Of a stretch of 64,000 bases of DNA, positions 1 through 26,261 are shown piece by piece (the first letter of the stretch is position 1; each line of letters begins with the position of its first letter). Location: assembly GCF_001649575.2 (NCBI RefSeq), contig NC_051449.1:21357996-21421995 (forward strand), in the 5' to 3' direction. Origin of the DNA: Kryptolebias marmoratus. Lineage: Eukaryota > Chordata > Actinopteri > Cyprinodontiformes > Rivulidae. Made by a program: the position numbers and the translations under genes. The notes beneath the pieces were generated by a model. That model was not told the origin of the DNA and searched no databases. It saw only the letters and a program-made list of their open reading frames with translations.

Positions 1-240
1 CAAACAAAGGCTGTGAGCTCTAATTAACTGTAGCTGCGCTGGTGAATGCTGATTCAGCAGTCCTGTATATACTTCGGCTCCTGTATGCTGAGTCGAGTAG
101 AAGCAGCTTTACTGTAAAGGGAATCTGCTCTCCCCTAGCAGAGAGCCCATTACGTCCCTAAATGAGTTTTGTCCACACAGATAACTATAAATTTTATTAC
201 ATTCTGTAATATTCAAAGCCCTGATGAGGAAAATCAATCA

Positions 241-14120
<13,880 letters not shown>

Positions 14121-15793
14121 CTGCGAGAAAGAAGGAAGCAAAAATGATATAATTATTTCCGTCTTGTGTGGAATGACGGAAAACGCTCGCGACAGTAAGT
14201 TCTGCAAACTGACAGGCCGTAATCGGTACGCTACCTTTGACGTACACATAGTCAACATTTGTCACAAAATGTCTGGAAGGAAGCCAATTAAAAAGAACTG
14301 GAAAGGAAACACAGCTTTGGAGATTTTAGAGCAAACCATCAAACATAACAGTAGGAGGTTACTCTGGAAAAGGTCTTCTGATTTTACCTAAAGTCAGAAC
14401 CACAACCCGAGCTGAGGGATAGTTTTCTTATCATGATCTTCTTCTGATTCTCGCCTGCAGGACAGCCTTCCTGAGGACGGCTGTTTTCAAAAGAAAAATC
14501 ACAACTCACCTGTTCAGCCTGGCTTCGAGCCCAACTATTATCATTATGTTCATTTTAGCTGTCATACTTCTAAGTTTCACTCTTAATTGGCTATAATTTA
14601 CTGTAATCAATTTAATCAGTTATTTTCCTCAGTCTTAAATGCTGTCGGATTCATTTTTAAGGTAAAAAATAGTAACTTTATTATTCCATGTTTTCTTCTC
14701 TCTCTTCTTTTGTTAGTGTCTTGATTCTACCAACCTTAAGATTTTAGATTTCACGTTTTCATGACGTCAACGCAATTTAACCTGCGTTTAGGGAAGCGCA
14801 GAAGGTTGCGGACGGTACGACGCACGCTTTCATTTGCTGCCATCGTGGAGGAGATTCAAGGTGTCAGTTTGCAAATTAGACCCTTTACAATAAGTCAATC
14901 ATTCCTTCTGCTATCAAGATAATTAAAAAACAAAGGTTTAAGTAAGTGTATTCTCATTTTGAAGTATTTTAGCATGCTTGTGCTTATTATTGCCACGAAT
15001 ACATTGTGCAAAGCTGTAGCTTGTGGCCTAAAGTTGATTTTATCTTACCTATGCTTCATATTTCTTTAGCCTCTTTATTTACAGGCACCACTGTTTCATC
15101 CTTTTATACAGCTTTTATAAACTTTTTTACATGTTTTGACTTGCTGTAAAGCACTTTGAGTTACACTCCAATGTATGAAAAGAGCTTTATTTTAAAAGAG
15201 AAGAGAGCGTTTGATCATTTCGTCCAGTTTGACAGGACTTAATGGACACTTGTCAATCATTAAACGAACCAACCCATCGATGTCAAACCCCATCCTATCT
15301 TAGGAGACGTGTGAACGAAAATAATCAGTCCCTGAGACTGGCTGAAAGTATGTGAGGTTGAGTCATGAAGTGCGGCGATGATCTGATAACTTTTTCCAGT
15401 GAAATCAGCCCTTCAAACATCATGTAAACAACCCCGCTAGCTGACAAAACCCAAACCACACATGGCTTTTAAAGTGGCCAACTCCGGAGAAAGTAACTCT
15501 GGGCTTGACAGTCGGGTGAGCTCGTTTGAGTTCAGCTGCTGTTAGGTTTGTTTATTTCATTTCTCCGTTGCTCAACTTCGGTGTTGTTCCTCGGCGAGCC
15601 AAATGTCCATTATGCTAGCTGAACAATGTCATTTGCGATACAAAAGCGTTCGCCTCAAACATGAGCTAATTCCAGCCTGACGTGATTATGTTGACACGGA
15701 GCAGCAGAGTGTCGTGTGAGCAGCCACGTAGGTGTTTCAAATGAGCATTAAATGCGAACGAGTAGAACAAAATAAAGAAATGCACAGCACTAC
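14121..15793 (-). other. Putative pik3ca intron 1
   Basis: It lies between the acceptor of the first coding exon (14120) and a candidate donor CTCAG|GTAGTG at 15794/15793 in the CpG-rich block. No coding exon was recognised. A palindromic CRE-like word TGACGTCA is at about 14,762-14,769. Extent depends on the unproven first exon. Confidence 0.4.
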
Positions 15794-16250
15794 CTGAGTT
15801 AGAGAGCTAACGCCAACCGGTTAGCCGCGAAGCTAGCGCCGACATTAGCCGCGGCTAGCTGAGTTAATCCCATCCGCTCGGGAACTCTCAAACTGCCGCC
15901 TTAGCTTTATGGTGAAGTCCATGTAAGCGTTTATCACAGAGAGGGGGGGAGACACCCCTAGCTCCCGGCGATGTTGTCAAAGCGTCGCGGCGGCTCAAGT
16001 TTAAAACACTTCATTTTGTTCGTCGCTGTGCTGTCCTGGGAAGAAACTGCAGTGTTTGTTAGCAGGCTAGCCCGAGCGCAGCTAGCAGCTAGCAGCTAGC
16101 GGGCTCGTGGCGTGGGACCGCCTCCAGCGAGCAGCTGGAGAGCAGGAGAGGCGCTCCGTCAGGAGGAGGGGAGGCTGAGGCGGGCTGCACGGAGCGCTGC
16201 TTCGCTCCTCTGCTTTCAGGAGGAAGGAGAAACACGGCTTTTAGAAAGAA
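15780..16250 (-). promoter_or_regulatory. pik3ca: CpG-rich block: likely pik3ca promoter and first non-coding exon
   Basis: CpG dinucleotides are dense here (for example GTTAGCCGCGAAGCTAGCGC, AAGCGTCGCGGCGGCTC, GGAGCGCTGCTTCGCTCC), unlike the CpG-poor AT-rich surroundings. It lies 1.7 kb upstream of the first coding exon on the correct side. A candidate splice donor (CTCAG|GTAGTG, minus strand) ends a possible exon at 15794. It also has runs of GCTAGC words at 16,079-16,102. No TATA box is evident, as expected for a CpG promoter. Confidence 0.55.
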
Positions 16251-19200
16251 ATAAAAATAAACGGCTTTTAGAGCCGCCACAGAGACTGCTCAACATGTCA
16301 TGTATGCTGCAGTCAATGCAAATTCACTTTTTTTCCCTCAGCTCCTCAGCTTAATGGGTGCTGCAGGAAAAATAACAATTCTTTCATTTTGTTTTGCTAC
16401 TTTCACAGAAGACAAAAAAACACCCTGTTCTGAAGCATATGTAACACCACTACAGCATAAATTCAGTTCGCAAAGAGATAAAGAATTATAAATATAATGA
16501 TAAAATCCCCTCCAGTTTAGTTTAGTTTAACCTGTTTATTTGGGGATCATTTTGGCTGTGTTGCAAATTTTCTTTTACTTATTTTCTCCACTGCTGATGG
16601 GTTTTGCACCCTCTGGACATCTCTATGGCAAAGATATTGTCAGAAAACATTAAATCATCCTTTTCTGCTGTTTTTCATAAATGTCTCCAAACTGGCTGAA
16701 AACTACCAAACATTCAGTCAGCTTCAGGATTTTACCACTTGAAATGCCAGTTTATTTATATGAAGTATTTTATTCTTTATTAGAAAAAAAACAATCCTAT
16801 TTTTTTATTTAATACATATTAGGGGGGATGGGGTTCTGCTGGTGACTAAAGGCAAAGATTAGCAGTAAAATAGTTTGAATTACATTAGTGTTTTTTCTGT
16901 AGTACTTTCCCTCTGGAATCCTTCATGGTAAAAAAAACCTCACTGACTTCCATTAAAACCACTTTTTTATTTCATTGCCTTTACAGTATAAAACCAGCAT
17001 TTAGTCAGCCTATGAAGTCAGCATTTTGACAGATATTTGACAGTGGAAATAAGTGTTTTACTGATGCAATCAAATAATTTGTTTTGCTAATCTTTGACAT
17101 ATCTAAAACTGTAATTCCAGTATGAATTATATAAAAAATAATTAAGCTTTTGTTGGGTGTTTTTGTAATAAAAATTAAATATTTCAACCTGTTAACCAGA
17201 TGTTTACTAGTTTTATAAAAAAAAGTTGAAAAAATTATTGATGAATGATGATTTATTAGCTATTCGTGTGTGTGTGTGTGTACATTTTGCCATGAAGGTA
17301 TCCAGAGGGAAGTAAACTGGAGGAAGGCACAAGGGTTAACTTTATTTGAATCAAGGACACAACAAAAAAAAAAAAATGCCTAACGTTACAATGACACTGT
17401 TGTTCAATAGCAAACCTAGTCATACAGTGGGTTTTTTGACTAACAATAATAATAACAATAAAATGTAAAACTTAAATTCTTTAAAACTGCCAATACATGA
17501 AGAAAAATACACATTTGAATGCAGCAATAAAACAAGACATTTCATACATACATGAAATTATTACAAATAAGGACAGGAAATGAACTGGAAAACATGTAAA
17601 AGAGGAAAACATTGCCTCGTTTCAGCTGTAGAAGTGTTCCCAGATTAGTTTTTATTCAGCGGAGACAAAAACTTTAAAATTAGTTAATAGTTTTATTGCT
17701 GTAAGTAAAATGTTCCAAATTGGACCAGCTTGAAACCAAAGTAACATAACTTTGGCTGTAAATCAGTCAATTTAGCAGCTAATGGGCTAAAATTTAACGT
17801 GTGAGTAGCTGAGTCATCTTCCAACACACACTCTGAGTGCTAACAAACTGTGAGATCTTTGTTTAAAACTTTAGCATTAAGTGCTAGTCTCAATCCTGTT
17901 TGCCTGTCAGCAAAATATCTCCTAACCCACTCGAAATGTCCCTAATCGTCCGCTGATTAACATTTGGAGTCAATTCTGATTCAAGATGGCTGCCTCAGCT
18001 AATCAACCTTAGAAATGTCTGTAAAACAGGTTTTACAGACATTGTGGTAACGGTTGATGTGGTAGTAGCTGAGAGTCCTCGCTAACACATACTCTGAGCT
18101 GTAACAGGTCACACAGGATCTTTGTTTAAAAGCTTAACATCCGTCTCTGATTGGACAACAAACTGAGACAGTTTTTGGTTCAGTTCAGATGATTTTTAAA
18201 CCACTTGAGCACCATTTGTCTGTTTAGTAAAGCTGCAGTCTGTTGTGGAGACTTGACAGTTACATATATATTGACATCATCTGCATACGTTTGAACATCA
18301 TACAAGCGGTCCTAAAACGATACCTTGTTGAACGCCAGTTTCAACATTTTAAAATGTTGATTTCATACCAGTTATGTTTACAGTTCAAACTGAACATCCA
18401 CCCTTTGACTGAGTCACACCCTGGAGAATCAGGATGTTTGCTCAGTGAGTCATAATGGGATTTTTGATGCAGATCTGTAAAAAGGAATGAAGTGCGGCAG
18501 AAGCATAGGTTTAATGTTGAGCCTTTAATGGTTATCGTTGCCAAAGGGGAAAGGGCGACAATGTTTTCGCCCGTGTCTGGGTGTGTTTGTTTGTCTGCCG
18601 TGTTACCAACATTTCTCATGAAGCACTTTTTTAAATTAAACTCTCGGAAAGTAATCGTCGGGTGTACATTTACAACTGGTGAACTTTTGGAGTCAGCCTG
18701 ATTTCAGATGGCTCCAACTCAGTGAGCTTTACAGATTTGGGTTTAAATTTCAGTGTGGTAGTAGCTGAGAGTCATCTTCAACACATACTCTGAGACCTAA
18801 CACATCTTATGAGATCTCACATGAGACTTCCTATAATGCCATTTACAGGATTTGATCAAAACGGCCATAACATAAGCTTTTAATTGGATTTCATTTTGAG
18901 GACAGTTTCACCTAAAATAAAGTCATAACAGGGTTTGTAAAATTCATTCACCCAAAGGCTAGATTTCACCCGGTTGTTGGCATTGTGAGTATTAAAATAA
19001 CATGTTTTTACACGTCACACATGTGATTATTAGAACCCTGGAAATCTCCCACACCTGTAACACCACTCAGTATTCTCAGCCACACGCTGGACAGTTCTGA
19101 GCAGACAGCAGAGTCGTTTCTGTCAGCTGCAGCACATCTGACATGAGGATAATAAACCACATTATGGTATAACAAACACCTGTTATTAGGAGCCCCGAGA

Positions 19201-19482
19201 TGCTCCACGTTTTAACACCATGCAAAACGCAGTCACGGTTTTGTCAGGAACCGCCAGCTACATGTTTGACATTTTCCACCTCGGAACATTCTGTCCGCTT
19301 TTATAAACAACTACATCCCCGCCGCGCCGTGGAGGTTCTGCGCGTCTCAGCCAAGAAGGAAAGTCTGCGAGAAGGTCAGCAAGAGTTCAGCTGGTTTAAA
19401 AAAGAAAAAAAAAAACCCTTTCATCTCAGATGTCAACAACCTGACCGCCGCTCGCCGGGCTTTCAGAGCCGCTGCACGTAAT
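16251..19482. other. Intergenic or kcnmb2 3' UTR sequence with dispersed repeats
   Basis: No gene was recognised. It holds a short TG run (17,266-17,281) and copies of the 'GTGGTAGTAGCTGA' repeat at about 17,730-18,215 and 18,640-18,900. The minus-strand AATAAA at about 17,341-17,346 could serve kcnmb2 if its 3' UTR is about 2.1 kb long, but this is a guess. Confidence 0.4.
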
Positions 19483-22395
19483 TCACCTCTTGATCTTCCC
19501 TATTTCTTCACAAAGCCTGGACAGGTACTGCGTGAGCTTCACCATCACGATGATGAGGGCCCCTCCCGTGAGCATGCACGAGGGCCAGAGCAGCGAGTGG
19601 AAGACCACGCTGTGGTCGTAGACCCGGGTCAGGAGGACGGTCCCCTGGTGCTCGTCGGGGTCGTAGTAGCAGGGAACCTGCTGGTTCACCTTCAGACGCT
19701 CGGAAATGTCCATGACCACGGAGAGCATGGCCGCGCTGTCCTTTTGGCACCGAGGAACATAGACACACTGGCAAAAAGAGGAGGGGAGGTTACACAGGGC
19801 AATCACTATTTGTTGCTGCTGATTGTTGCCAAGTTTCTTTTATTCCGCAACAGTGAGTCCTAACAGAAGTTCTCTGAGCTGTGAGTGGTGAAAGTCAGGC
19901 CAGCATCTAACTGCTGCTGTCAAAAAAAAAAAAAAAAAAAAAGAAACGGTTCAGTGATTTCCAGTGTTTTCACGCTGGCTCCGAACTCACCTCCGAGCTG
20001 GCGTCCTGCGTCTCTTCGTTGTGAGCTAAGCGGCCCGTGTTGTTGACGCTCACGTAGACCTGCAGACAGGGGTACCTGGATGCTCTCCAGCAATCTGCCC
20101 CGCAGCTGTAGGAGCAGTTCACTTCGCCTGTGACCGTGGAGTTGAGAACGACACACAGGCCCTCCTCCATCCACACGCTGCGTTGACATCACATGAAGAG
20201 CCACTTTCATTCGAGATAAAAACCGAGCTCAGCTTAGGGCACGATTTGTTCTGGCAAATTTTGGCCCGGGGTAAGTACTTAGCAATTTTCAGGTTGAAAG
20301 AGCATTGAAAGAGTTTGTCGGCAGGCCCATCTGATGAATAAAACATGTTTCCAACAGAAATATTAACATTTATTCTTTAACCAAGAATTTCTTCTCGCTC
20401 TGCTCACAACAAAATCAAAAAGAAATGCTCCCAAATATGTTTTATTGCTCCAATTGTATGCAGAGTGTATTTCTGCACCCTTACTGACACAGGTGTACCT
20501 TCACGCTCTGCCACAAAAATGCATTTCTTGGACACAACCATGCTTACTCAAATCTATGGTTAATTTTCAATCAGCTTTTAAGAAATCACATATGTTTTTG
20601 GAATGCGGCGGAAGCTGGAATACCATATGGAAAATCCATATCCAGTTCCTTGAAACGATCTTCATGCCCCTTCCACACTTTGTGACGTTACAACCACAGA
20701 CGTCAAAGTGTTTTACTGGGATTTTCCATAATTGTGAAGTGAGAGTGAAATGTTTGTTTTTTTTATCTAAATTCTTTGCAAATAAAAATCTGAAAAGTGT
20801 GACGTGCGTTTGTATTCGGCCCCGCTTTAATCCAGACCAACCAACTACCCTCAGAAGTCATCTAATTAGTAAATAAAGTCTACCTGAGTGTAATTTCATC
20901 TCAATCTAAATCCAGCTGCTCTATGAGCCTCAGAGGTTTGCTACACAACATTAGTGACCAAACAGCATCATGAAGATCAAGGAACACACCAGACAGGTCA
21001 AGGAGAAAGTTGGTGAGAAGTTTAAAGCGGGGTCAGAATACAAAACAATATCCTGAGCTTTGAACATCTCACGGAGCTCTGTTCAATCCATCACCTGAAA
21101 ATAAAAAGAGTACGGTACAATTAAACCTACCAGGACATGGCCGTCCGCCTAAAAAACACCAATGGGACAAGGAGAGCATTAATCTGAGAAGCAGCCAAGA
21201 AGTCCACGGTAACTCTGGAGGAGCTGCAGAGATCCACGGCTCAAGGGGGGGGACAATCTGTCCACAGGACAACTATTAGTCATGCTCCACAAATCTGTCC
21301 TTTATGGAAGAGTCGGAAGAAGAAAGCTGTTGTTGAAGGAAAGTCATGAGAAGCCTTGTTTGCAGTTCGCCACAAGCCATGTGGGAACATGTGAAGGAAG
21401 CTGCTCTGCCCAGTTCAGACCAAAACCGAACTTGATGGCCTAAAAATAAAATGCTACGTGTGCTAAAACTAACACTCCCCGTCACCCTGAACGCACCACT
21501 GGTTATTGAGAATTTGAAGCAGGACTGGCCACGTTGGCATCACGTCTAGGTTACGACTATGATCGTGACAAGGTCCTGGAAACAATGTGGAATTGATACG
21601 AGTGGCTGCTTTCTCCTAAAGAGTCCTGCCAAGGGTGTCTTAAAGAGCGTCTCAGGGACCCAAAACACAGCAGGAATGACCTTTTTAGTGAGAACCAAAA
21701 GTGGAGCGGTGTTGTGAATGCATTCACACTAAAGGAGGTTTTCCAAACTTGCTGCGATCTACTGGGTCGTGGAGAGCGCAGCAGGCTTGTCATTCTGTGT
21801 GAAGGGGATGTAAGTGGAAACATCTGGGACACAGCTGGAAAACCACTGGTCCAACTGACCTTACGTAACAGTGATTGGTTCACAGAAAGAGTCTATCTTT
21901 GTCACGAAAAAGCTTTAAAAGTTGGCCACAGTTCTTAATATTAACTTCTGAAAAGCTAAGCAACATACAGAGATATACAGCAACAGTGAAAACTAGAGTT
22001 TATGAAGAAAAAAAAGACCATTATATCTGTCATTACGTCAGTGTTCCCACAATGGTGTAAAAGCAGGGAGAAAAAAAACTTTAAAAGTATGCTGTCCTTT
22101 AGAGATCATCTTCAGTTCTATGACCTTTAAACAGCCCATAAGTTGGTTTGATCCAAAAGCACCTTTTAATACCCTAAAGGAAGTTTCTCTTCCTACAGAA
22201 ACAAAAGCAATAACAGGTCAGTACCTGTCGGCGTAGGAGCGTAATATAGTGATCCCCAGGACAAAATACACCATAAATGAGGCCAGAATCATTCCGAGTC
22301 CAAGAAGAATGGCCCGATCTTCCCCAGGCTTCAGAGCTGTCACCGTCTTCTTCTTGTCCAATAAATCCACCTCCCGAAATTTCTGGTAGAGTGCA
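19483..22395 (-). CDS. kcnmb2: kcnmb2, BK channel auxiliary subunit beta-2 (N-terminal exon uncertain)
   Basis: Auxiliary subunit of the calcium-activated KCa1.1 channel in the plasma membrane. Exons: 22395-22225 (171 nt), 20177-19991 (187 nt), 19767-19483 (285 nt with TGA). Phases 2, 2, 0 join into one frame. The first exon gives YQKFREVDLLDKKKTVTALK then GEDRAILLG and transmembrane helix 1 (about GMILASFMVYFVLGITI). The second starts the extracellular loop, with several cysteines and N-linked sites (NST, NCS, NNT). The third has VPRCQKD, helix 2 (about SCMLTGGALIIVMVKL) and ends EEIGKIKR. DLLDKKKTVTALK and the LTQYLSRLCEEIGKIKR tail match beta-2 rather than beta-3. With a short N-terminal exon the protein would be about 220-235 residues, usual for the family. 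Fast inactivation needs the missing N-terminal peptide. Placement next to pik3ca and tbl1xr1 agrees with KCNMB2 synteny. Confidence 0.93.
19921..19940. repeat. Poly-A run in a kcnmb2 intron
   Basis: About twenty A residues lie in the 223-nt intron between the last two kcnmb2 exons (19768-19990). On the sense (minus) strand this is a poly-T run, about 50 nt inside the donor. Confidence 0.9.
20655..21490 (+). mobile_element. Degenerate Tc1-like transposon in a kcnmb2 intron
   Basis: The plus strand at 20,970 begins MKIKEHTRQVKEKVGEKFK, close to the N-terminal helix-turn-helix start of fish Tc1-type transposases, then stops. Further words follow the same family in order: AGGACATGGCCGTCCGCCTA, GGAGAGCATTAATC, GAGGAGCTGCAGAGATCCAC, CTGTCCACAGGACAACTATT, CGCCACAAGCCATGTGGGAA. 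Many stops and indels mean it is inactive. It is antisense to kcnmb2. The right end is lost in unrelated sequence. Confidence 0.85.
21491..21935. other. Unrecognised stretch open on both strands next to the Tc1 remnant
   Basis: Both strands stay open for 75-108 codons here (plus 21,714-21,938; minus 21,557-21,883), although the surroundings are stop-rich. The plus frame includes FTLKEVFQTCCDLLGRGERS. I do not recognise the product. It may be part of another mobile element. There are no splice signals tying it to kcnmb2. Confidence 0.3.
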
Positions 22396-22649
22396 CTGAC
22401 GACAGAAAATGAGACATTGTATGAACGTTCATTAGTTTTCAGAAGCAAAAAAGACAAAAGTCCATGATTAAAAGCCACATTTTTTTTAGATAGAATTATG
22501 CAATTATTTGCAAGCACAAAGAGTTGCAGTGGCAAGTTGTAGCCATTCTGGTGCAGCCTGGGGTCATTTCTGGTCGGAGTCTTCACAGTTCTGGAATGCA
22601 AATTGAATTTTCTGCAAATTGGAGTGTGAATGCTGAGTGCTACATGCAG

Positions 22650-22955
22650 TTAAAAGGCAAGCTGAAAGCTAAATATAACAAAAGGCTGCATAAATGTTAA
22701 ACGTTGCAAAAGTTTGCCTTCAGTAAAAGTAGTGTCACTAGGTAGACACTTAAAGTAGCAAAAAGCTAGCTAGAAGCAGTGAAACACTAGTTAAAATGTC
22801 AAAAAAAAACTAGCTAAAGGCAGCAAGAGGTTAGCAAAAGGCTAGTGAAAAGCTAAGGTTGCAAAAGGGTTTTGAATAGCTACAAGTAGCAAAATTCTAG
22901 CTAAAAGTAACAAAATGCTAACTAGAAGCTAAAAGTAGCAAAAGGAAAGTTTTGA
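22650..22955 (-). repeat. Degenerate AGCAAAA/GCTAAAAG tandem repeat
   Basis: Words AGCTAAAAGTAGCAAAA and AGCTAGAAGC recur irregularly (for example near 22,760, 22,800, 22,890 and 22,935). Its reverse complement matches the larger array at 26,262-26,930. Confidence 0.7.
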
Positions 22956-25900
22956 AGATGGATCTTGTTTTAGGACATCAAAATCCAATCCAGAAGTGGC
23001 TCCTATCTACCTGCTACCTTGTATCAGGTCATCAGTACGGTCTTCTGAAGCAAATGTTTCCACCGTAAAACAGATTTAATCTTGAAAAACTTAATAGTGG
23101 TTTACGCAAACACTATTATGTAAGCCTTTGCATCATCGTCAGTTTTGCATTACACAATTTTCTGGGCAGAAATTAAAATTCCTGCCTGCCCAAAGTGACC
23201 TCAGGCTGCACAGTTAGCTGTGTTCAGACGAGCCATTAGCTTGTCTGTCCTGTCAGAAATAAACTGAGGCCATTCAAAGAGCTATCTACAACAGGTAAGA
23301 TATTAATTGTCCGTGACCTTTTCACAGAACCCTACAAAATATTCCTCTAAGAGTAGCAACCCATAATTCATTTACCCTTTTCTATTTACAGTCTGTACTT
23401 TTAGATACAAAATAAATAAATAAACAAAAATCTGTTACCTCCTGTCATTTTCTCTGCCTGATCCTGAAGTACTTTTGGCTCCTGCCAAAAAAAACATATG
23501 TCCTGATGACCTAGGTCCTCTTCTTGCCGCTGAAGCAGAACGGTAAGACCGCTGAAAAGTCCTGTGAAAAGAATACACCCAGTTTTATGTTCAGCCGCTG
23601 CGACGAACTGCACATTTACCCCTTAGATGCCAGTTACGGAGCGAACAAGCCAAGAGAATGGCATATAACCCTTTACCTTTGGTGCATGTTTGCTTCAAAC
23701 ACTATTTATTCCTAGAAATCTCCAGTTAAGCTCAGAGTGCAGCTTTTCCTGATGATCCTGTAAACCATTCTTCCGAATGGTGCGCTGCCTGGTACAGGAA
23801 GTGGAATAGGAAGTGCCTCTCACACCGGGGGCTCCAAGTAAACATCTCATTTTGAAGACAAATAAATGGTCTGAAGGGCAAACAGCTACAGATGAGAGGT
23901 GTTAATGCTGACTGCGCCGTGTGAAAAACCTTCCTGCTGAAGGTTCTGAACACTTGTTCTGTAAACACAAAGTTATTGGGTCCTCTCCAGTGACACCTTG
24001 TGCGGGTCCTGGTCTCAGTCTGCAGCTCCTGACAGCAGAAAGCCTGGTATTTTATTAATATTATTGTCAGTAACATTTATAAGTTTACATTAGATGAATG
24101 AACAACTGAAATTTAGTGGCTGCTCTTGTTGAAGTCAATTTGATTTAAGATGGCTGCCACAGCCGACTGACTTTAGAAAACACAAACATGGTTATGACCC
24201 AGCCTCCTTTACAGATATTGTCAATCCAACCCAAATCAAGATGGCTCCCACAGCTTATCAATGCTAGCCTACACAAACAGAGCTATACCCTATGGAGTTG
24301 TAGCTCCAACCTGATGTGGTAGAAGCTGACAGTCATTCACAACGCATGCTCCAAGCACTAACTTATATCACGTGAGATATTGCAGTATCGCATGGGGTTA
24401 TCAAGGTCGAACCAAAATGGCTTCTCTTCACACAGCCATGTTTTTTTGTTGAACCTGCATCGAACTATAGTTTCAGCATCGCCTCCTTGTCCAAAGCGGA
24501 CTGGTGATTCCTCACTGAGTTTCACTTTTATTCAGTCATCCTCGGTGTGTGACTGGTTCTCTTCAGCCCACTGGAAGCTTCTTTCTCTCTGGGAATCCTT
24601 TCCATTGTTTCACTTGACAGCTCTTTTGTTGGGGACATGTTTCCTGTCAGCCGGCTTTTCAGGCTAAAAAACTGACCCACTGACTGGGACGCTGCTTTAG
24701 GATGTAATAAATAAATGTAAGACGGTCGAGACAACTTGTAAAAAGATGGTTGGCTTTCAGTTTGCACTAGACAGGGAGTTTAGCTTCTTCATATAAAACA
24801 AAAATAGGTGCTAGCTATCTGACACTAATAACGGTTAGCGCCAGCTAGCTAGCACCAACCTAATTCCAATCAAGTAAGGCAGATTTTGGGTTGTTTTGTT
24901 GTTGGTTTTTTTTTATCTCAGCTTTTATTAGGCTCTAACTCAACAAGTTAGTAGAAAACTTAACCCAGTACGCCGGGTTAAACTGATAAACCAACCCTGC
25001 TGAGTTAAAACTACCCGGGGTTGGCTAGGTCCAAAACTGAGCTAGTGCTAGCTCAGTTATAAATTTGGTTGTTTTTAACCCATAGTATTTAGTGTGTATG
25101 TAAGTAATTGTGTAATACAAAATGAACAGCAGTGTTAAGGTTTAAATAACAGTATTTATTTGAACCACTATGACATTTTGGAGTTGTTTCAAGATGGCAG
25201 CTATCCACTTGGTTCTGCTGCAGTCAGACTAGCCATTAGCTTGTCAGTCCCGTCAGAATAAAACTCTTATCTAAAGCAAGGCTGTTTACAGAGTTAGCTA
25301 CAACTTTTCTTATATAACTTTTACATCGAAACCCACTTTAAAATAGCTGAGTCATTCCTTTAAATTTTCTGCTGACTCACACATTCAAGCCTACATGAAG
25401 AGAATAAGCAGACTGCTCTTGTTTCTTTTTTGGGTGGAAAACATTGACGAAGTGCTGCAAGAACAATGGCTGGAAAACAGGCCAACGAGTTCCTGTTTGA
25501 TGAGTAATTTCCTCATTCGATCACAACTCTAGCTGCCGGAGGGAAAAGCTGCGGGGAGAGACCAGCCCAGCCGTGTGACACGGAAGGAAGGCAGAAATGG
25601 TTGCTCCAAAACACACTTCGCATGAAATCTCACAACAAAGAGTCCCGCTCACATCAGTTTTCTGCTCTGTGTTACTGCTAACAAGCTCATCCTCACTGAC
25701 CATGGCCTGAGGAGGGCCTCGAGTTCCACACATAACTGGATTGATTTCAGCTAAACATGGACACACACACACACACACACTAAGAGGAGCCACTTCAGCT
25801 GAAGATTTTTACCAAGTGAGAGCTACCATCTAATTATCTGTGTAGAGAGGACCTACAGTGTGTGTGTGTGTGTGTGAGTGGGCGTGTGTGTGTGTTATTA

Positions 25901-26261
25901 GATGGAACTGTTCTTGAAGACGTTCCGTATTAAAAGCTTCAGTCCTGCTTTGAGCTGACATCACAGAGCTCAGCCACCAGCGTTCCTCATAGAACACAGT
26001 TTATCCATAAAAGACGGTGGGTGATAATGTTGTTGCCCTTGTCTTGTGTGTGTGTGTGTATGTTTTTTTGTCTGCCTGTTAGCAAAATATCTCATGAACC
26101 ACTAGATGGATTTTAATGAAAGTCTAATCAGTGGATGTTCATCTACAAATAATTATTAGCTTTTGGACTTCGCTCAAGATGGCCACCACAGCTAATCAAC
26201 TGTAGCCAAGACAGAAATGCTTTTACCTCAGTACATTTTACAGATATCATGTTGTTTGCTA
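22956..26261. other. Non-coding stretch upstream of kcnmb2 with repeat fragments
   Basis: No confident exon. It contains a repeat family 'R2' at about 23,204-23,345 and 25,185-25,365, sharing AGCCATTAGCTTGTC and GTCAGAA with 38,085-38,290. It also contains part of the GTGGTAG-type dispersed repeat at 24,120-24,420 and 26,050-26,260, and AC/TG runs at 25,761-25,780 and 25,858-25,895. The candidate kcnmb2 exon at 23,826 lies within it. Confidence 0.5.
23826..23845 (-). CDS. kcnmb2: Candidate kcnmb2 first coding exon (MFTWSP-)
   Basis: The ATG at 23845 begins M-F-T-W-S-P and then two bases (CG) before a GTGTGAG donor. Mammalian beta-2 starts M-F-I-W, whose Phe and Trp plug the BK pore. The two leftover bases pair with the T that opens the next exon to give Arg, and the total becomes 663 nt, a clean 220-residue frame. 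Against this: only six codons, no supporting promoter and no transcript data. Chance occurrence is quite possible. Confidence 0.25.

Noticed and set aside
19508..19863. Other-frame open reading frames over the last kcnmb2 exon, on both strands
   Set aside because: They overlap the well-supported kcnmb2 exon and are GC-driven shadows without family match.
19483..22395. Assignment as kcnmb3 because KCNMB3 neighbours PIK3CA in human
   Set aside because: DLLDKKKTVTALK, SVW after helix 1 and the C-terminal EEIGKIKR match beta-2 and not beta-3; position between pik3ca and tbl1xr1 also fits beta-2.
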